From positions 1-10,126 of the forward strand of contig JASBZJ010000059.1 in NCBI GenBank assembly GCA_029983495.1: a DNA stretch of 10,126 nt, in the 5' to 3' direction. Source of the DNA: Porphyromonas sp. (lineage in GTDB: Bacteria > Bacteroidota > Bacteroidia > Bacteroidales > Porphyromonadaceae). This document shows positions 1 to 6,620 of the stretch, one piece after another; the first letter of the stretch is position 1, and every line of letters starts with the position of its first letter. The position numbers and the translations under genes are program-made. The notes beneath the pieces are model-generated. The model saw nothing but the letters and a program-made list of their open reading frames with translations, had not been told where the DNA came from and searched no databases.

Positions 1-140
1 CGAGCGGGGTTATCGGCTCGCTCCTGCTGAAGGTTGCGCACTAACTGTGCATACGACAAAAATCGATTGGTATACGACAAAAGAATGAGTGTTATAGCAG
101 AAAACAACAAGGATGGGGTTGTTAATGAAAGGTGTTGCAT
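1..140 (-). CDS. DUF2721-like small membrane protein, 5' part only (runs off left edge)
   Basis: An open frame on the minus strand starts at ATG 140-138 and stays open to the window edge, giving 46 codons. The protein begins MQHLSLTTPSLLFSAITLIL. It has one hydrophobic segment at about residues 9-23, followed by YTNRFLSYAQLVRNLQ and a charged stretch. From memory, this pattern (TTPxLLF, then a hydrophobic segment, then YTNRFL and an (A)xLVRxL helix) matches the start of DUF2721 proteins, inner-membrane proteins of unknown function. A -7-like box lies at 218-225, so the leader would be about 70 bases. The gene is divergent from the porin. Two copies of LSY come from a repeated TTTTGTCGTAT. I am fairly sure it is coding and less sure of the family, because only the N-terminus is visible. 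Confidence 0.72.
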   Translation of the reverse strand, partial: MQHLSLTTPSLLFSAITLILLSYTNRFLSYAQLVRNLQQERADNPA

Positions 141-213
141 AGCTAGGATACGGTTATTATAAAACAACAAGTTGAACGCTTTGCCATAACAACTCAACAA
201 GTACTATTATGGC

Positions 214-236
214 ACTACAAAAATACAAATTGTAGT
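214..236 (-). promoter_or_regulatory. Candidate -7 promoter box inside a small palindrome, leftward
   Basis: On the minus strand, 225-218 reads TATTTTTG, a match to the Bacteroidota -7 consensus TAnnTTTG. It lies about 78-85 bases upstream of the leftward ATG at 140. The box falls inside a perfect 7-bp inverted repeat, ACTACAA (214-220) and TTGTAGT (230-236), with a 9-base loop. No clear -33 TTG was seen. The region is AT-rich, so a chance match is possible. Confidence 0.35.
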
Positions 237-300
237 AGTTGCATGTGACGATTAAAGACGTGTAAAACAAGAAAAATCATCGTTGAGCGCAATTCTGAAA

Positions 301-340
301 GAAGATACATATGCTTATCTTCGTCTAGTTCAGCAGACGA
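301..340. repeat. Two abutting short hairpins
   Basis: GAAGATA (301-307) pairs with TATCTTC (316-322), with an 8-base loop. TCGTCT (321-326) pairs with AGACGA (335-340), also with an 8-base loop. The two stems share bases 321-322, so as full-length stems they compete. They lie upstream of the porin -7 box and so are not in its predicted transcript. Role unknown; they could be operator half-sites or chance. Confidence 0.35.
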
Positions 341-526
341 CTATACAGGGAACCTCATTCGCAAGTAACAGAGCCTTGCAAACACAAAAATAATCGTATA
401 CATGGGCATCAGCAAGGACTAAAGTCATTAGTAGTAGCGCAAATAAGGGATTACATGTAGGTCTCCGTTTTGGAGAAAAATAAACGCCTCTTTACAATTT
501 GGTAACAGCTCTTTATAAGAATAAAG

Positions 527-534
527 TACCTTTG
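527..534 (+). promoter_or_regulatory. -7 promoter box for the porin gene
   Basis: TACCTTTG matches the Bacteroidota -7 consensus TAnnTTTG exactly. It ends 47 bases before the porin ATG at 582, so a transcript starting a few bases downstream would have a leader of about 40 bases. The nearest TTTG upstream (498-501) is 25 bases away, longer than the usual spacing of about 19-21, so the -33 element is uncertain. The same TACCTTTGT string occurs before the PCMD lipoprotein and the TonB-dependent receptor genes. Confidence 0.55.
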
Positions 535-581
535 TGAAAGGAAGAACAAATTATAATCGCTCGTACAAACTTTAGTATCGC

Positions 582-1787
582 ATGAAAAAACTATTTTGCT
601 TGTCCTTCAGTCTCCTTCTCGTTTTAGTAACAACCTTTTATACTCCTATAAAGGCGCAACAACCCATTCAACTAAAATTTGGAGGGTATATGCAGGGATT
701 AGTTCAGATTGCCGAGAAAAATGCTACAACTTCTGTTGGAAAACCGCCTTTAGAACGGCAGAAACCTTTTTCACGGCTAGGCCTTCGACGGGGATATTTT
801 AAAATGAATGCCACTTATTCCGACTTCGTGGCAGAAGCTATGCTACGAGTGACCGATAAGGAGATAGGCGTTTTTAAAGCATATATAAATTGGACTCCTC
901 AAAAAGCAAAAAATCACAGTTTATACTTAGGGTTAAACACCGTACCATTTGGGTGTGAACTTGGGCTTAGTAGTCAATTACGTGAAACTTTCGAGCGAGC
1001 AACGTACTATGCCGACATGTTTCCCGGCGATACTGATATGGGGTTTTACTATAAGTACAGCCGAGTTTTTCGCGAAGGACGTATAAACAAACTAAATATA
1101 GACCTTGGGCTAACCTCTGGCAATGCGCAACATGGTATGCGGAAAGCTATACCCGATGCTGTTGCTCGCATAGCAATTGGTCATATTGGCAATAACAGCT
1201 TGCAATACTATGGGTTAAGTACTTACATTGGTTATGCTACTGCCATGGGGAAACAAATATCTAAACGAATATATATGAGTGCGTACCTCGACCACCAGTA
1301 CAACCTTGTGGACGGTACACTTAAGTTTCGAGCAGAATTATTGGGAGGATGGCAAGCAGGAACCCCGAAAAAGAACATTGCGATAGGATCAAACTCTCCC
1401 GAAAAGGCTGGTGTTGATAATTATATTCTTATTGAACGCCCATTTATTGGGGCCATGGCTACTACGACATTCCGTTTTTCAAAACTGCCCATTGAGGGAG
1501 TGCTTAAATATGACTATTATAATCGAAACTTAAACCTAGAAAAACGTCTAAACATGCCTAAAAGCCAGGAAACACTTGTTTTCGCCTCTGAAGGCGTTTC
1601 ACACAAAGGAGTAGTTGGGATCAATAGTTATTTCTATAACAACCACGTTCGTCTATCAGCTCATTACGATATCAACTTTAAGCAAGTAGGACAATATTCG
1701 AATCCTTACGAAAAGGATAGCAAATTAAATGTTGGATGGCTTTCGCACGATGATATTCTAACTCTGGGGATGCAATTCTCGTTCTAA
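582..1787 (+). CDS. OprO/OprP-like outer-membrane porin (phosphate-selective porin family)
   Basis: The 401-residue protein begins with a signal peptide (MKKLF, a leucine-rich core, then PIKA before QQ at about residue 25) and ends in LGMQFSF. The terminal aromatic residue is typical of outer-membrane barrels. The mature start has FGGYMQG, then alternating hydrophobic/polar strands rich in Y, G and R. The stretch LGLNTVPFG followed by RETFERATYYADMFPGDTDMG (residues about 117-154) resembles the conserved strand and loop of OprO/OprP-like porins, where a small barrel protein takes up anions or other small solutes. The start is the ATG before the signal peptide, about 40 bases after a -7 box. 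The gene stands alone and is followed by a strong terminator. True phosphate selectivity cannot be inferred: Bacteroidota members of this family are functionally diverse. Confidence 0.82.
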   Translation: MKKLFCLSFSLLLVLVTTFYTPIKAQQPIQLKFGGYMQGLVQIAEKNATTSVGKPPLERQKPFSRLGLRRGYFKMNATYSDFVAEAMLRVTDKEIGVFKAYINWTPQKAKNHSLYLGLNTVPFGCELGLSSQLRETFERATYYADMFPGDTDMGFYYKYSRVFREGRINKLNIDLGLTSGNAQHGMRKAIPDAVARIAIGHIGNNSLQYYGLSTYIGYATAMGKQISKRIYMSAYLDHQYNLVDGTLKFRAELLGGWQAGTPKKNIAIGSNSPEKAGVDNYILIERPFIGAMATTTFRFSKLPIEGVLKYDYYNRNLNLEKRLNMPKSQETLVFASEGVSHKGVVGINSYFYNNHVRLSAHYDINFKQVGQYSNPYEKDSKLNVGWLSHDDILTLGMQFSF

Positions 1788-1837
1788 AGAATTGTACTAA
1801 AACGTTATGCTGGCACATTTCAGGGGCTAACACTTGC

Positions 1838-1875
1838 AAAAAAAGAGACCATACGAACGAAGGTCTCTTTTTTTT
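1838..1875. terminator. Bidirectional intrinsic terminator between convergent genes
   Basis: A 13-bp perfect stem pairs AAAAAAAGAGACC (1838-1850) with GGTCTCTTTTTTT (1862-1874), with an 11-base loop. A run of eight T (1868-1875) lies on the right side and seven A (1838-1844) on the left. The hairpin therefore gives a U-tract in both directions, ending the porin transcript and the leftward barrel-protein transcript. It is followed by an unusual G-rich tract at 1876-1887. Confidence 0.88.
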
Positions 1876-1977
1876 GGGGGGAGGGGGATGCAAAGAGTTA
1901 GTGTAATATTGCCAATCTCCGAAATATCGAAAAAAACTAAGGTTTATAAAGCAACTGAATTGTATTCGGATTTTAGG

Positions 1978-2745
1978 TTAGAAAAGATAACTGAACCCAA
2001 GAGCAAAATAAATGGGAGACATATGCACCGAAATGGTTTTAAAGTCCTTTTGAAAGATACTATTAATACCATATTTAAAGTTCCCCGTTATACTAAAATT
2101 TCGATAAACCTGATAACTACACCCCAATTGAGCACCAATTTCCCAAGGGCTAAGGTTCTCTTTAAACGAGTACGGAGTTTTAGTTTCTTCGTTAAAAACT
2201 ACTTTTTCTCCAGTTGGTCCACCTTTTCGAAAATAACCACTATACACGTCTCCCGAGAAATCGCCATAAAATCGCAATCCAACATATACACCTCCATTAA
2301 ACTTTAGCTTATCGGTATAGCTATATACGGCAGCGATGGGGAATGTAAGCAATGATGCACTATAAGAGTTACGAACCGTTCCCGTATAAACCCCCTCCAA
2401 AGGTTCACCCGCCTCGGTTATTGCCATTTGATAGTTTTTTACTCTAGCTACACTTTCCATACTTTTCTGCTCAAATGTAAAACCCACCAATAAGCCCCAC
2501 TGTGAGGAATACCAGCGTGTTGCAGTGGCGCCAATGAAACCGTTCAGTTTGGGGTCAAACTTTATAATTTCGCGGATTTCTTTCGGAAAAGGAATCGGAG
2601 CAATTCCCCCAAGGTTAACACCAGCATGAAGGTCAAACTCCCAATCTTTTTTCTGAGGGATTGAGTCGGTTTTTGCAGATATGGGTTGAGGTATTATTGC
2701 CCCTATAATACCCGAAAGTAGCGACAGGATAATATATCTTTTCAT
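1978..2745 (-). CDS. Small outer-membrane beta-barrel protein (PorT/OMP_b-brl_2-like)
   Basis: The 255-residue protein has a signal peptide (MKRYIILSLLSGIIGAII, then PISA before KTDS at about residue 24) and a body of alternating strands with aromatic girdles. It ends ALGFSYLF, the aromatic terminus expected for insertion into the outer membrane. Motifs such as FDLHAGVNLGG near the N-terminus, WGLLVGFTFEQKS in the middle and NFKYGINSIF near the end fit the 8-10-stranded barrel proteins common in Bacteroidota (porin family, OMP_b-brl_2 type). The gene starts 29 bases after the end of the PCMD lipoprotein gene on the same strand, so the two are probably co-transcribed with this one second. Its transcript would end at the shared terminator at 1838-1875. 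No substrate can be deduced. It may anchor or assist the lipoprotein, which is inference. Confidence 0.78.
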   Translation of the reverse strand: MKRYIILSLLSGIIGAIIPQPISAKTDSIPQKKDWEFDLHAGVNLGGIAPIPFPKEIREIIKFDPKLNGFIGATATRWYSSQWGLLVGFTFEQKSMESVARVKNYQMAITEAGEPLEGVYTGTVRNSYSASLLTFPIAAVYSYTDKLKFNGGVYVGLRFYGDFSGDVYSGYFRKGGPTGEKVVFNEETKTPYSFKENLSPWEIGAQLGCSYQVYRNFSITGNFKYGINSIFQKDFKTISVHMSPIYFALGFSYLF

Positions 2746-2774
2746 TGTATTTATTCTAGAAATGTTTTTTTGTA

Positions 2775-4688
2775 CTACTCATAGAAAACTTCAATTTCGT
2801 CGATTTGCAAAGTACTACCCACAGCTCCATGGAACAATGCAGCATCGCGACTTGATGACATAACAATAGTAAAACTGTACTTTCCCGCTTTTAGCTTTTG
2901 CGGGTCAACTTTTAGCCCATTCATATTTTTGAATGGCAAGTTTATTTCCGTCCAGCTATTAGCTTCTACCCCGTCCTCAATTCTTGCCATTAAAACAATA
3001 CCGTTCGAATTCAACGAATTTTTCCCATTTAAGTAACTTCCTGCAATCGTAGTATCGAAAAGCACTGCGTAAAAATCCCATTTATCCTTTCGCGTAACCA
3101 TTGTAGTTCCTTCTTGGAATTTTTCGCCAGCTTTATATTTGTAGTAAGCACGTATACGCACAGGCTTTTTAAACTCGGGAATTCCAAATTGTGTGGCACC
3201 TAATGGATCGAAAACAAACGAACTCCAATTTGTCCTTCCCAAGTATAAGCTACCTCCCGCCAAAGGAGTTGCATTTCGGTTTATGGGTCGCGTAATAAGC
3301 TTAGCACATTTTCCCTTATATCCATTATTATCTTGTAAAACGGGGTATTCCTCTACTCTCTTTTTACCCGGGGCATACCAAAAACCTCCATTCGAACTTT
3401 CCCAATCGAGGTTATCGTTTGCAATAAGTATTTGGTAATCATTTTTGTACATGCGAACTTTTTCGAACGAGTAACGCTTTACCGTTGCGGTTGTATTAAA
3501 CGCCACTTTATATGTTTTTGTGGTTTTGCCATCTTCTGCTGTAACTGTATAAGTTACTGGCTGAGTAAAGTTTTGTACAGTACCATTTGCCGGTGTAATT
3601 GTTGCTCCTGGGCTTAAGGTAAATGTGGGTTTAAGAGCCGTAAGGTTTTCCCATCCAAAACAATACATCGTTATAGCATTCGACTGGATTTTAGGGTTTT
3701 TACTAAAAGTAAATCCATTAATCGAAACGCTCAAAATATCAGCTTTATCGCTTAACGCTACAGGGTTGTCGCTAGCAATAACCGAAACAATATAAACCTT
3801 TGTAGTGGAACTGTTTTTTGCCGTAACGGTGTATTTTACTGGGCTTGAAAAATCTTGAGGCATTCCGCTTTTAGGGTTAATTGAAGCACCTTCACTTAGC
3901 GTAAAGATTGGTTTTAGCGAAGTAATATTCTGCTCCGCTTTAACATAGAACTTTACTTCAGTTTGTGTTATTATTGGCTCACGTTGCATAGTAACACCTT
4001 CTAACGATGCCGAAAGGATATTAGCCTCAGCCTCGGGGTTGGGAACATTACCTCCCATAGCTTCAACACTTACGGTGTAAGTCCTGTTTGTTTTTCCATC
4101 TTTGCTAGTGACTGTATATTCAATAGGTGCTGAAAAATCCTGCTCTATACCATTTTCAGGAGTAATTGTGGCACCTTCACTCAGGATAAAGAAAGGTCGA
4201 ACTTTTGTTACATCACTACCTTCTGTAGTAAAAAACTTCACAGTGCTATCAGTAATTTCAGTTTCAGAGGTTAATACAATCCCCTCAGCAGTGGCACGGA
4301 TAATGTTTGCTTCAAATTCCGAATCGGGATTTATTGTAGCATTTACTGAAATCTTGTATTCCTTCGATGTTTTTCCATCTTCCGCTGTAACCACATAAGT
4401 TACGGGTTCCGTAAAATTTTGCACTTCTCCACTGGCTGGTGTTATTGTTGCTCCTGGGGTTAGTGTAAAAGTAGGCTTAAGTGCGGTCAACTCGTCTTTA
4501 TTATCAACCATGGCATAAATGGTTATTTCATAATTGCCAATTTCGGCTTCGCGCAACAGTTTAAGCCCTTCAATTTTTACGGAAAGAATATCCGCTTCCA
4601 TATTTGGAGCTTCCTTGCGAATACACGATGTGCCTAAAAATGATAGTAGCAAAACGAACGGGAAGTAACAAAAACGTTTCGCGAACAT
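2775..4688 (-). CDS. Lipoprotein with four tandem DUF5018-like repeats and a C-terminal PCMD domain
   Basis: Starting at ATG 4688, the protein has 637 residues. MFAKRFCYFPFVLLLSFLGT followed by SC is a lipoprotein signal with lipidated Cys22. Four repeats follow (residues 31-115, 126-208, 221-303, 315-397), each opening with (E/K)A(D/N)I(L/I) and closing with a 50-residue module of the form LxPxFxLSxGAxIxPxxGxxQDFxxPxxYTVTAxDGKTxxxYxV, like DUF5018-type Ig-like repeats. Residues about 405-637 resemble the PCMD domain (putative carbohydrate metabolism domain), with YSFE, a W-rich early part and a final IDEIEVFYE strand. The expected place is the outer membrane, probably surface-exposed, with the repeats as a stalk. 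The frame is open back to ATG 4928, but the extra 80 residues look non-coding and contain the promoter box at 4748-4755. ATG 4709 (MRESYVC...) is an alternative start. The function of PCMD is not established; glycan binding or processing is the family guess. Confidence 0.85.
   Translation of the reverse strand: MFAKRFCYFPFVLLLSFLGTSCIRKEAPNMEADILSVKIEGLKLLREAEIGNYEITIYAMVDNKDELTALKPTFTLTPGATITPASGEVQNFTEPVTYVVTAEDGKTSKEYKISVNATINPDSEFEANIIRATAEGIVLTSETEITDSTVKFFTTEGSDVTKVRPFFILSEGATITPENGIEQDFSAPIEYTVTSKDGKTNRTYTVSVEAMGGNVPNPEAEANILSASLEGVTMQREPIITQTEVKFYVKAEQNITSLKPIFTLSEGASINPKSGMPQDFSSPVKYTVTAKNSSTTKVYIVSVIASDNPVALSDKADILSVSINGFTFSKNPKIQSNAITMYCFGWENLTALKPTFTLSPGATITPANGTVQNFTQPVTYTVTAEDGKTTKTYKVAFNTTATVKRYSFEKVRMYKNDYQILIANDNLDWESSNGGFWYAPGKKRVEEYPVLQDNNGYKGKCAKLITRPINRNATPLAGGSLYLGRTNWSSFVFDPLGATQFGIPEFKKPVRIRAYYKYKAGEKFQEGTTMVTRKDKWDFYAVLFDTTIAGSYLNGKNSLNSNGIVLMARIEDGVEANSWTEINLPFKNMNGLKVDPQKLKAGKYSFTIVMSSSRDAALFHGAVGSTLQIDEIEVFYE
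3498..4598 (-). repeat. Four tandem ~95-codon repeats inside the PCMD lipoprotein gene
   Basis: Repeat 1 is at 4344-4598, repeat 2 at 4065-4313, repeat 3 at 3780-4028 and repeat 4 at 3498-3746. Start-to-start spacing is 95, 95 and 94 codons. Each ends with a module of exactly 50 residues that aligns without gaps across all four. Repeats 1 and 4 are the closest pair: 39 of 50 residues in that module are identical by hand count, including GATITPA, VQNFT and VTAEDGKT. Repeats 2 and 3 share SEGA and QDFS instead. Each is probably an Ig-like beta sandwich. Confidence 0.85.
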
Positions 4689-4747
4689 ACAAACATAGCT
4701 TTCTCTCATCATCAACATCATTAGGTGTAATAGTTCTTTATCGGTTA

Positions 4748-4755
4748 CAAAGGTA
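4748..4755 (-). promoter_or_regulatory. -7 promoter box for the PCMD lipoprotein/barrel operon
   Basis: The minus strand 4755-4748 reads TACCTTTG, an exact TAnnTTTG match, extended to TACCTTTGTAA, the same 11 bases as the receptor promoter at 9256. It lies 60 bases upstream of ATG 4688 (about 39 from ATG 4709), so transcription would begin near 4740. This argues against translation from ATG 4928. No good -33 TTG at normal spacing was seen. Confidence 0.55.
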
Positions 4756-5035
4756 TAAAATAGTACGAAGAGGCTTGATGAATTCCCAAGTTCTTTACAC
4801 AAAAAGATGGAGGATTGATTTCCTACAAAAGGAGATACACAATGAATCCTACAACCGATTAACCTAAAAATAGGCACACACAGTATGAACCCATTATTTT
4901 GCTCGTGAAGAAAAAACGAGTTGAACACTTACACCCCTCCAAAATATTAGAACAATAACTTTTAATTCGAGAAGGTTCAGAGATCGACAATTAAAGAAAT
5001 AACCGTTAGCACGAGAAAGTTTCGATAAAAACAAT

Positions 5036-5043
5036 TAGCTTTG
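5036..5043 (+). promoter_or_regulatory. -7 promoter box for pyrH-frr
   Basis: TAGCTTTG matches TAnnTTTG and ends 31 bases before the pyrH ATG at 5074. The TTG at 5041-5043, which would open an 11-codon longer pyrH frame, is part of this box and is therefore an unlikely start codon. Confidence 0.5.
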
Positions 5044-5073
5044 TACGAGAAATACCTAACCAATAGAGCAACA

Positions 5074-5802
5074 ATGAACGAAACATCGAAAAGAGTACTA
5101 TTAAAACTAAGTGGAGAATCGCTTGCAGCAAACGATAAGTTTGGTATTAACGGAGAACGTTTAGCGACCTATGCCCACGAAATAGCCGAGGCAACACGCC
5201 AAGGATACCAAATTGCAATTGTTGTAGGAGGAGGTAATATTTTTCGCGGAATACAAGGTGTAACACGTGGGTTCGAACGTGTTAATGGTGATGCTATGGG
5301 AATGCTGGCAACAATGATTAACTCGATTGCGCTAAAAGATGCTATAGAAGCCGAAGGGGTAAGAGCAACACTTTATACCGCACAATTAGTTTCGTTTATT
5401 GGGAAACATTTCCATGCGGACGACGTGTGTGATTCGCTCGCAAATGGGTTCGTAACCATTCTTTCAGGAGGAACTGGTAATCCCTTTTTCTCGACTGATA
5501 GTGCCGCCGCTTTGCGTGCCGCTGAAATTAAAGCAGACTATTTGCTTAAAGGAACTCGTGTTGACGGCGTTTATACAGCAGACCCCGAAAAAGACCCTAC
5601 AGCAATAAAGTATGGGAGGGTTTCGTTCCAAGAAGTTTACGAAAAAAAGCTTCGGATAATGGATCTTACCGCTATGACTCTTTGCCAAGAAAACAATATG
5701 CCTATAATTGTTTTCGATATGGATACACCTGGTAATTTATTACGTATATTGAAGGGAGAGCCTATTGGTACGTTAGTTGATAACAACGAAGTGTACGCAT
5801 AA
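5074..5802 (+). CDS. pyrH: UMP kinase
   Basis: UMP kinase makes UDP from UMP with ATP in the cytoplasm, the step that feeds UTP and CTP synthesis. The 242-residue length is normal for this amino acid kinase family. Visible motifs in order: KLSGES (11-16) at the nucleotide-binding N-terminus, VVGGGNIFRG (50-59), GDAMGMLAT (72-80), SGGTGNPFFSTDSAA (131-145), VDGVYTADPEKDP (163-175) and IIVFD near the C-terminus. The region between the GDxMGM and GGTGNPFF motifs lacks the EPYIRRRA stretch of proteobacterial enzymes, as I recall for other Bacteroidota PyrH proteins. The start is ATG 5074, just before the conserved KRVLLKLSGES; the in-frame TTG at 5041 lies in the promoter box. frr follows after 41 bases on the same strand, the classic pairing. 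Confidence 0.96.
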   Translation: MNETSKRVLLKLSGESLAANDKFGINGERLATYAHEIAEATRQGYQIAIVVGGGNIFRGIQGVTRGFERVNGDAMGMLATMINSIALKDAIEAEGVRATLYTAQLVSFIGKHFHADDVCDSLANGFVTILSGGTGNPFFSTDSAAALRAAEIKADYLLKGTRVDGVYTADPEKDPTAIKYGRVSFQEVYEKKLRIMDLTAMTLCQENNMPIIVFDMDTPGNLLRILKGEPIGTLVDNNEVYA

Positions 5803-5843
5803 AAGACAATAAAACAAAAAGCTTAGGATATTGATATAAAAAT

Positions 5844-6407
5844 ATGACCACCGTAGAACAGTTTAAACAACAAGCCGAAGAGGCAATGAAAAAAAGCATT
5901 GCCTACTTAGACGAAGCTCTTCAACGCATCCGCGCTGGTAAAGCAAATGTAAAATTACTCGATGGTATTATGGTTCCCTATTATGGAAACCCCACACCCT
6001 TAAACCAAGTAAGTACAATAACCCTTCCTGATGCACGCTCGCTAGTAATTACACCATGGGAAAAAGGTCTCATCCGCGACATCGAAAAGGCAATTATAGA
6101 CTCAGAGCTTGGTATAACCCCCGAAAATAATGGCGAGGTTATTCGTATTGGTATTCCCCCCCTTACGGGCGAACGGCGTCAGGAATTAGTAAAGCAAGTA
6201 AAAAGCGAAGTTGAGGAAGCAAAAATATCGATTCGAAATGCCCGACGTGATGCTATAGATAAGGTAAAGAAGAGCATTAAGAACGATGCTACACCCGAAG
6301 ACGTTGCTAAAGATGCTGAAACCGAGATACAAAAATTGCATGACAAATATGTAGCTGAAGTTGAAAAACTTTTTTCAGCAAAAGAAAAGGAAATTACTAC
6401 TGTGTAG
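5844..6407 (+). CDS. frr: Ribosome recycling factor
   Basis: RRF acts with EF-G to split the post-termination ribosome and free mRNA and tRNA. The 187 residues match the usual length of about 185. The three-helix-bundle domain I is formed by residues 1-29 and about 105-187. The small beta domain II lies between, with [20 protein letters not shown] (29-48), TPLNQVSTI and [10 protein letters not shown]. The hallmark [20 protein letters not shown] (95-114) is intact and the C-terminus ends KEKEITTV, as in other Bacteroidota. The gene is 41 bases after pyrH with no terminator between, so they are likely co-transcribed. No strong hairpin terminator is visible downstream, so some read-through into prmC is possible. 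Confidence 0.97.
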   Translation: MTTVEQFKQQAEEAMKKSIAYLDEALQRIRAGKANVKLLDGIMVPYYGNPTPLNQVSTITLPDARSLVITPWEKGLIRDIEKAIIDSELGITPENNGEVIRIGIPPLTGERRQELVKQVKSEVEEAKISIRNARRDAIDKVKKSIKNDATPEDVAKDAETEIQKLHDKYVAEVEKLFSAKEKEITTV

Positions 6408-6504
6408 CCACTCCCCTATCATTGAGAATTGTTTTTTAGCCAATTTACGAAGCAACTCACTCAATCACTAGTTAACATAGTATAACGGGAAGAAGTAACC
6501 AATG

Positions 6505-6512
6505 TAACTTTG
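6505..6512 (+). promoter_or_regulatory. Candidate -7 promoter box for prmC-recX-comF
   Basis: TAACTTTG fits TAnnTTTG and lies between frr and prmC. It overlaps the TTG at 6510 that opens the longest prmC frame. If used, the transcript would start near 6519 and exclude that TTG, leaving TTG 6543 or GTG 6621 as starts. No convincing -33 element was seen. Confidence 0.4.
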
Positions 6513-6620
6513 AGGGTTGCGAATCAGGAGCAACCCTTTCCCTTGTTATTTTATAATGCGAACTCTGTAAAGTCCATTTTTACTAACATAACTCTATACC
6601 CAAGAGAGGTATCCATACTC

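Larger units (their letters stand above)
141..581. other. Divergent intergenic region
   Basis: This 441-base stretch separates the leftward DUF2721-like gene from the rightward porin gene. No convincing coding frame was found on either strand. It holds a -7-like box for each flanking gene (218-225 leftward, 527-534 rightward) and several short hairpins: 214-236, 301-322, 321-340, and a weak TCTCC/GGAGA pair near 461-475. No tRNA or known riboswitch was recognised. Confidence 0.6.
4689..5073. other. Divergent intergenic region between the PCMD lipoprotein and pyrH
   Basis: These 385 bases hold a leftward -7 box at 4748-4755 and a rightward one at 5036-5043. The leftward open frame continuing from the lipoprotein to 4928 encodes a low-quality sequence rich in F, C and S with no family likeness, so I treat it as non-coding. 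No RNA gene or hairpin of note was found. Confidence 0.6.

Noticed and set aside
51..82. Direct repeat ATACGACAAAA (twice)
   Set aside because: It lies inside the DUF2721-like coding sequence and encodes the same LSY tripeptide twice; no array or element is formed.
371..420. CCTTGC/GCAAGG inverted pair (374-379, 412-417)
   Set aside because: Six pairs around a 32-base loop are expected by chance in a region of this size.
1834..2307. Plus-strand open frame of 157 codons
   Set aside because: It starts in the terminator hairpin and overlaps the 3' part of the barrel-protein gene on the other strand. Its protein has no signal peptide, no family likeness and a composition typical of an antisense frame.
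4102..4398. Plus-strand 98-codon frame inside the PCMD lipoprotein gene
   Set aside because: It is antisense to repeats 1 and 2. Its regular pattern only mirrors the repeats on the other strand.
5041..5073. TTG start of pyrH at 5041
   Set aside because: This TTG overlaps the -7 box, and the 11 extra residues are not part of the UMP kinase family; ATG 5074 is adjacent to the conserved KLSGES region.
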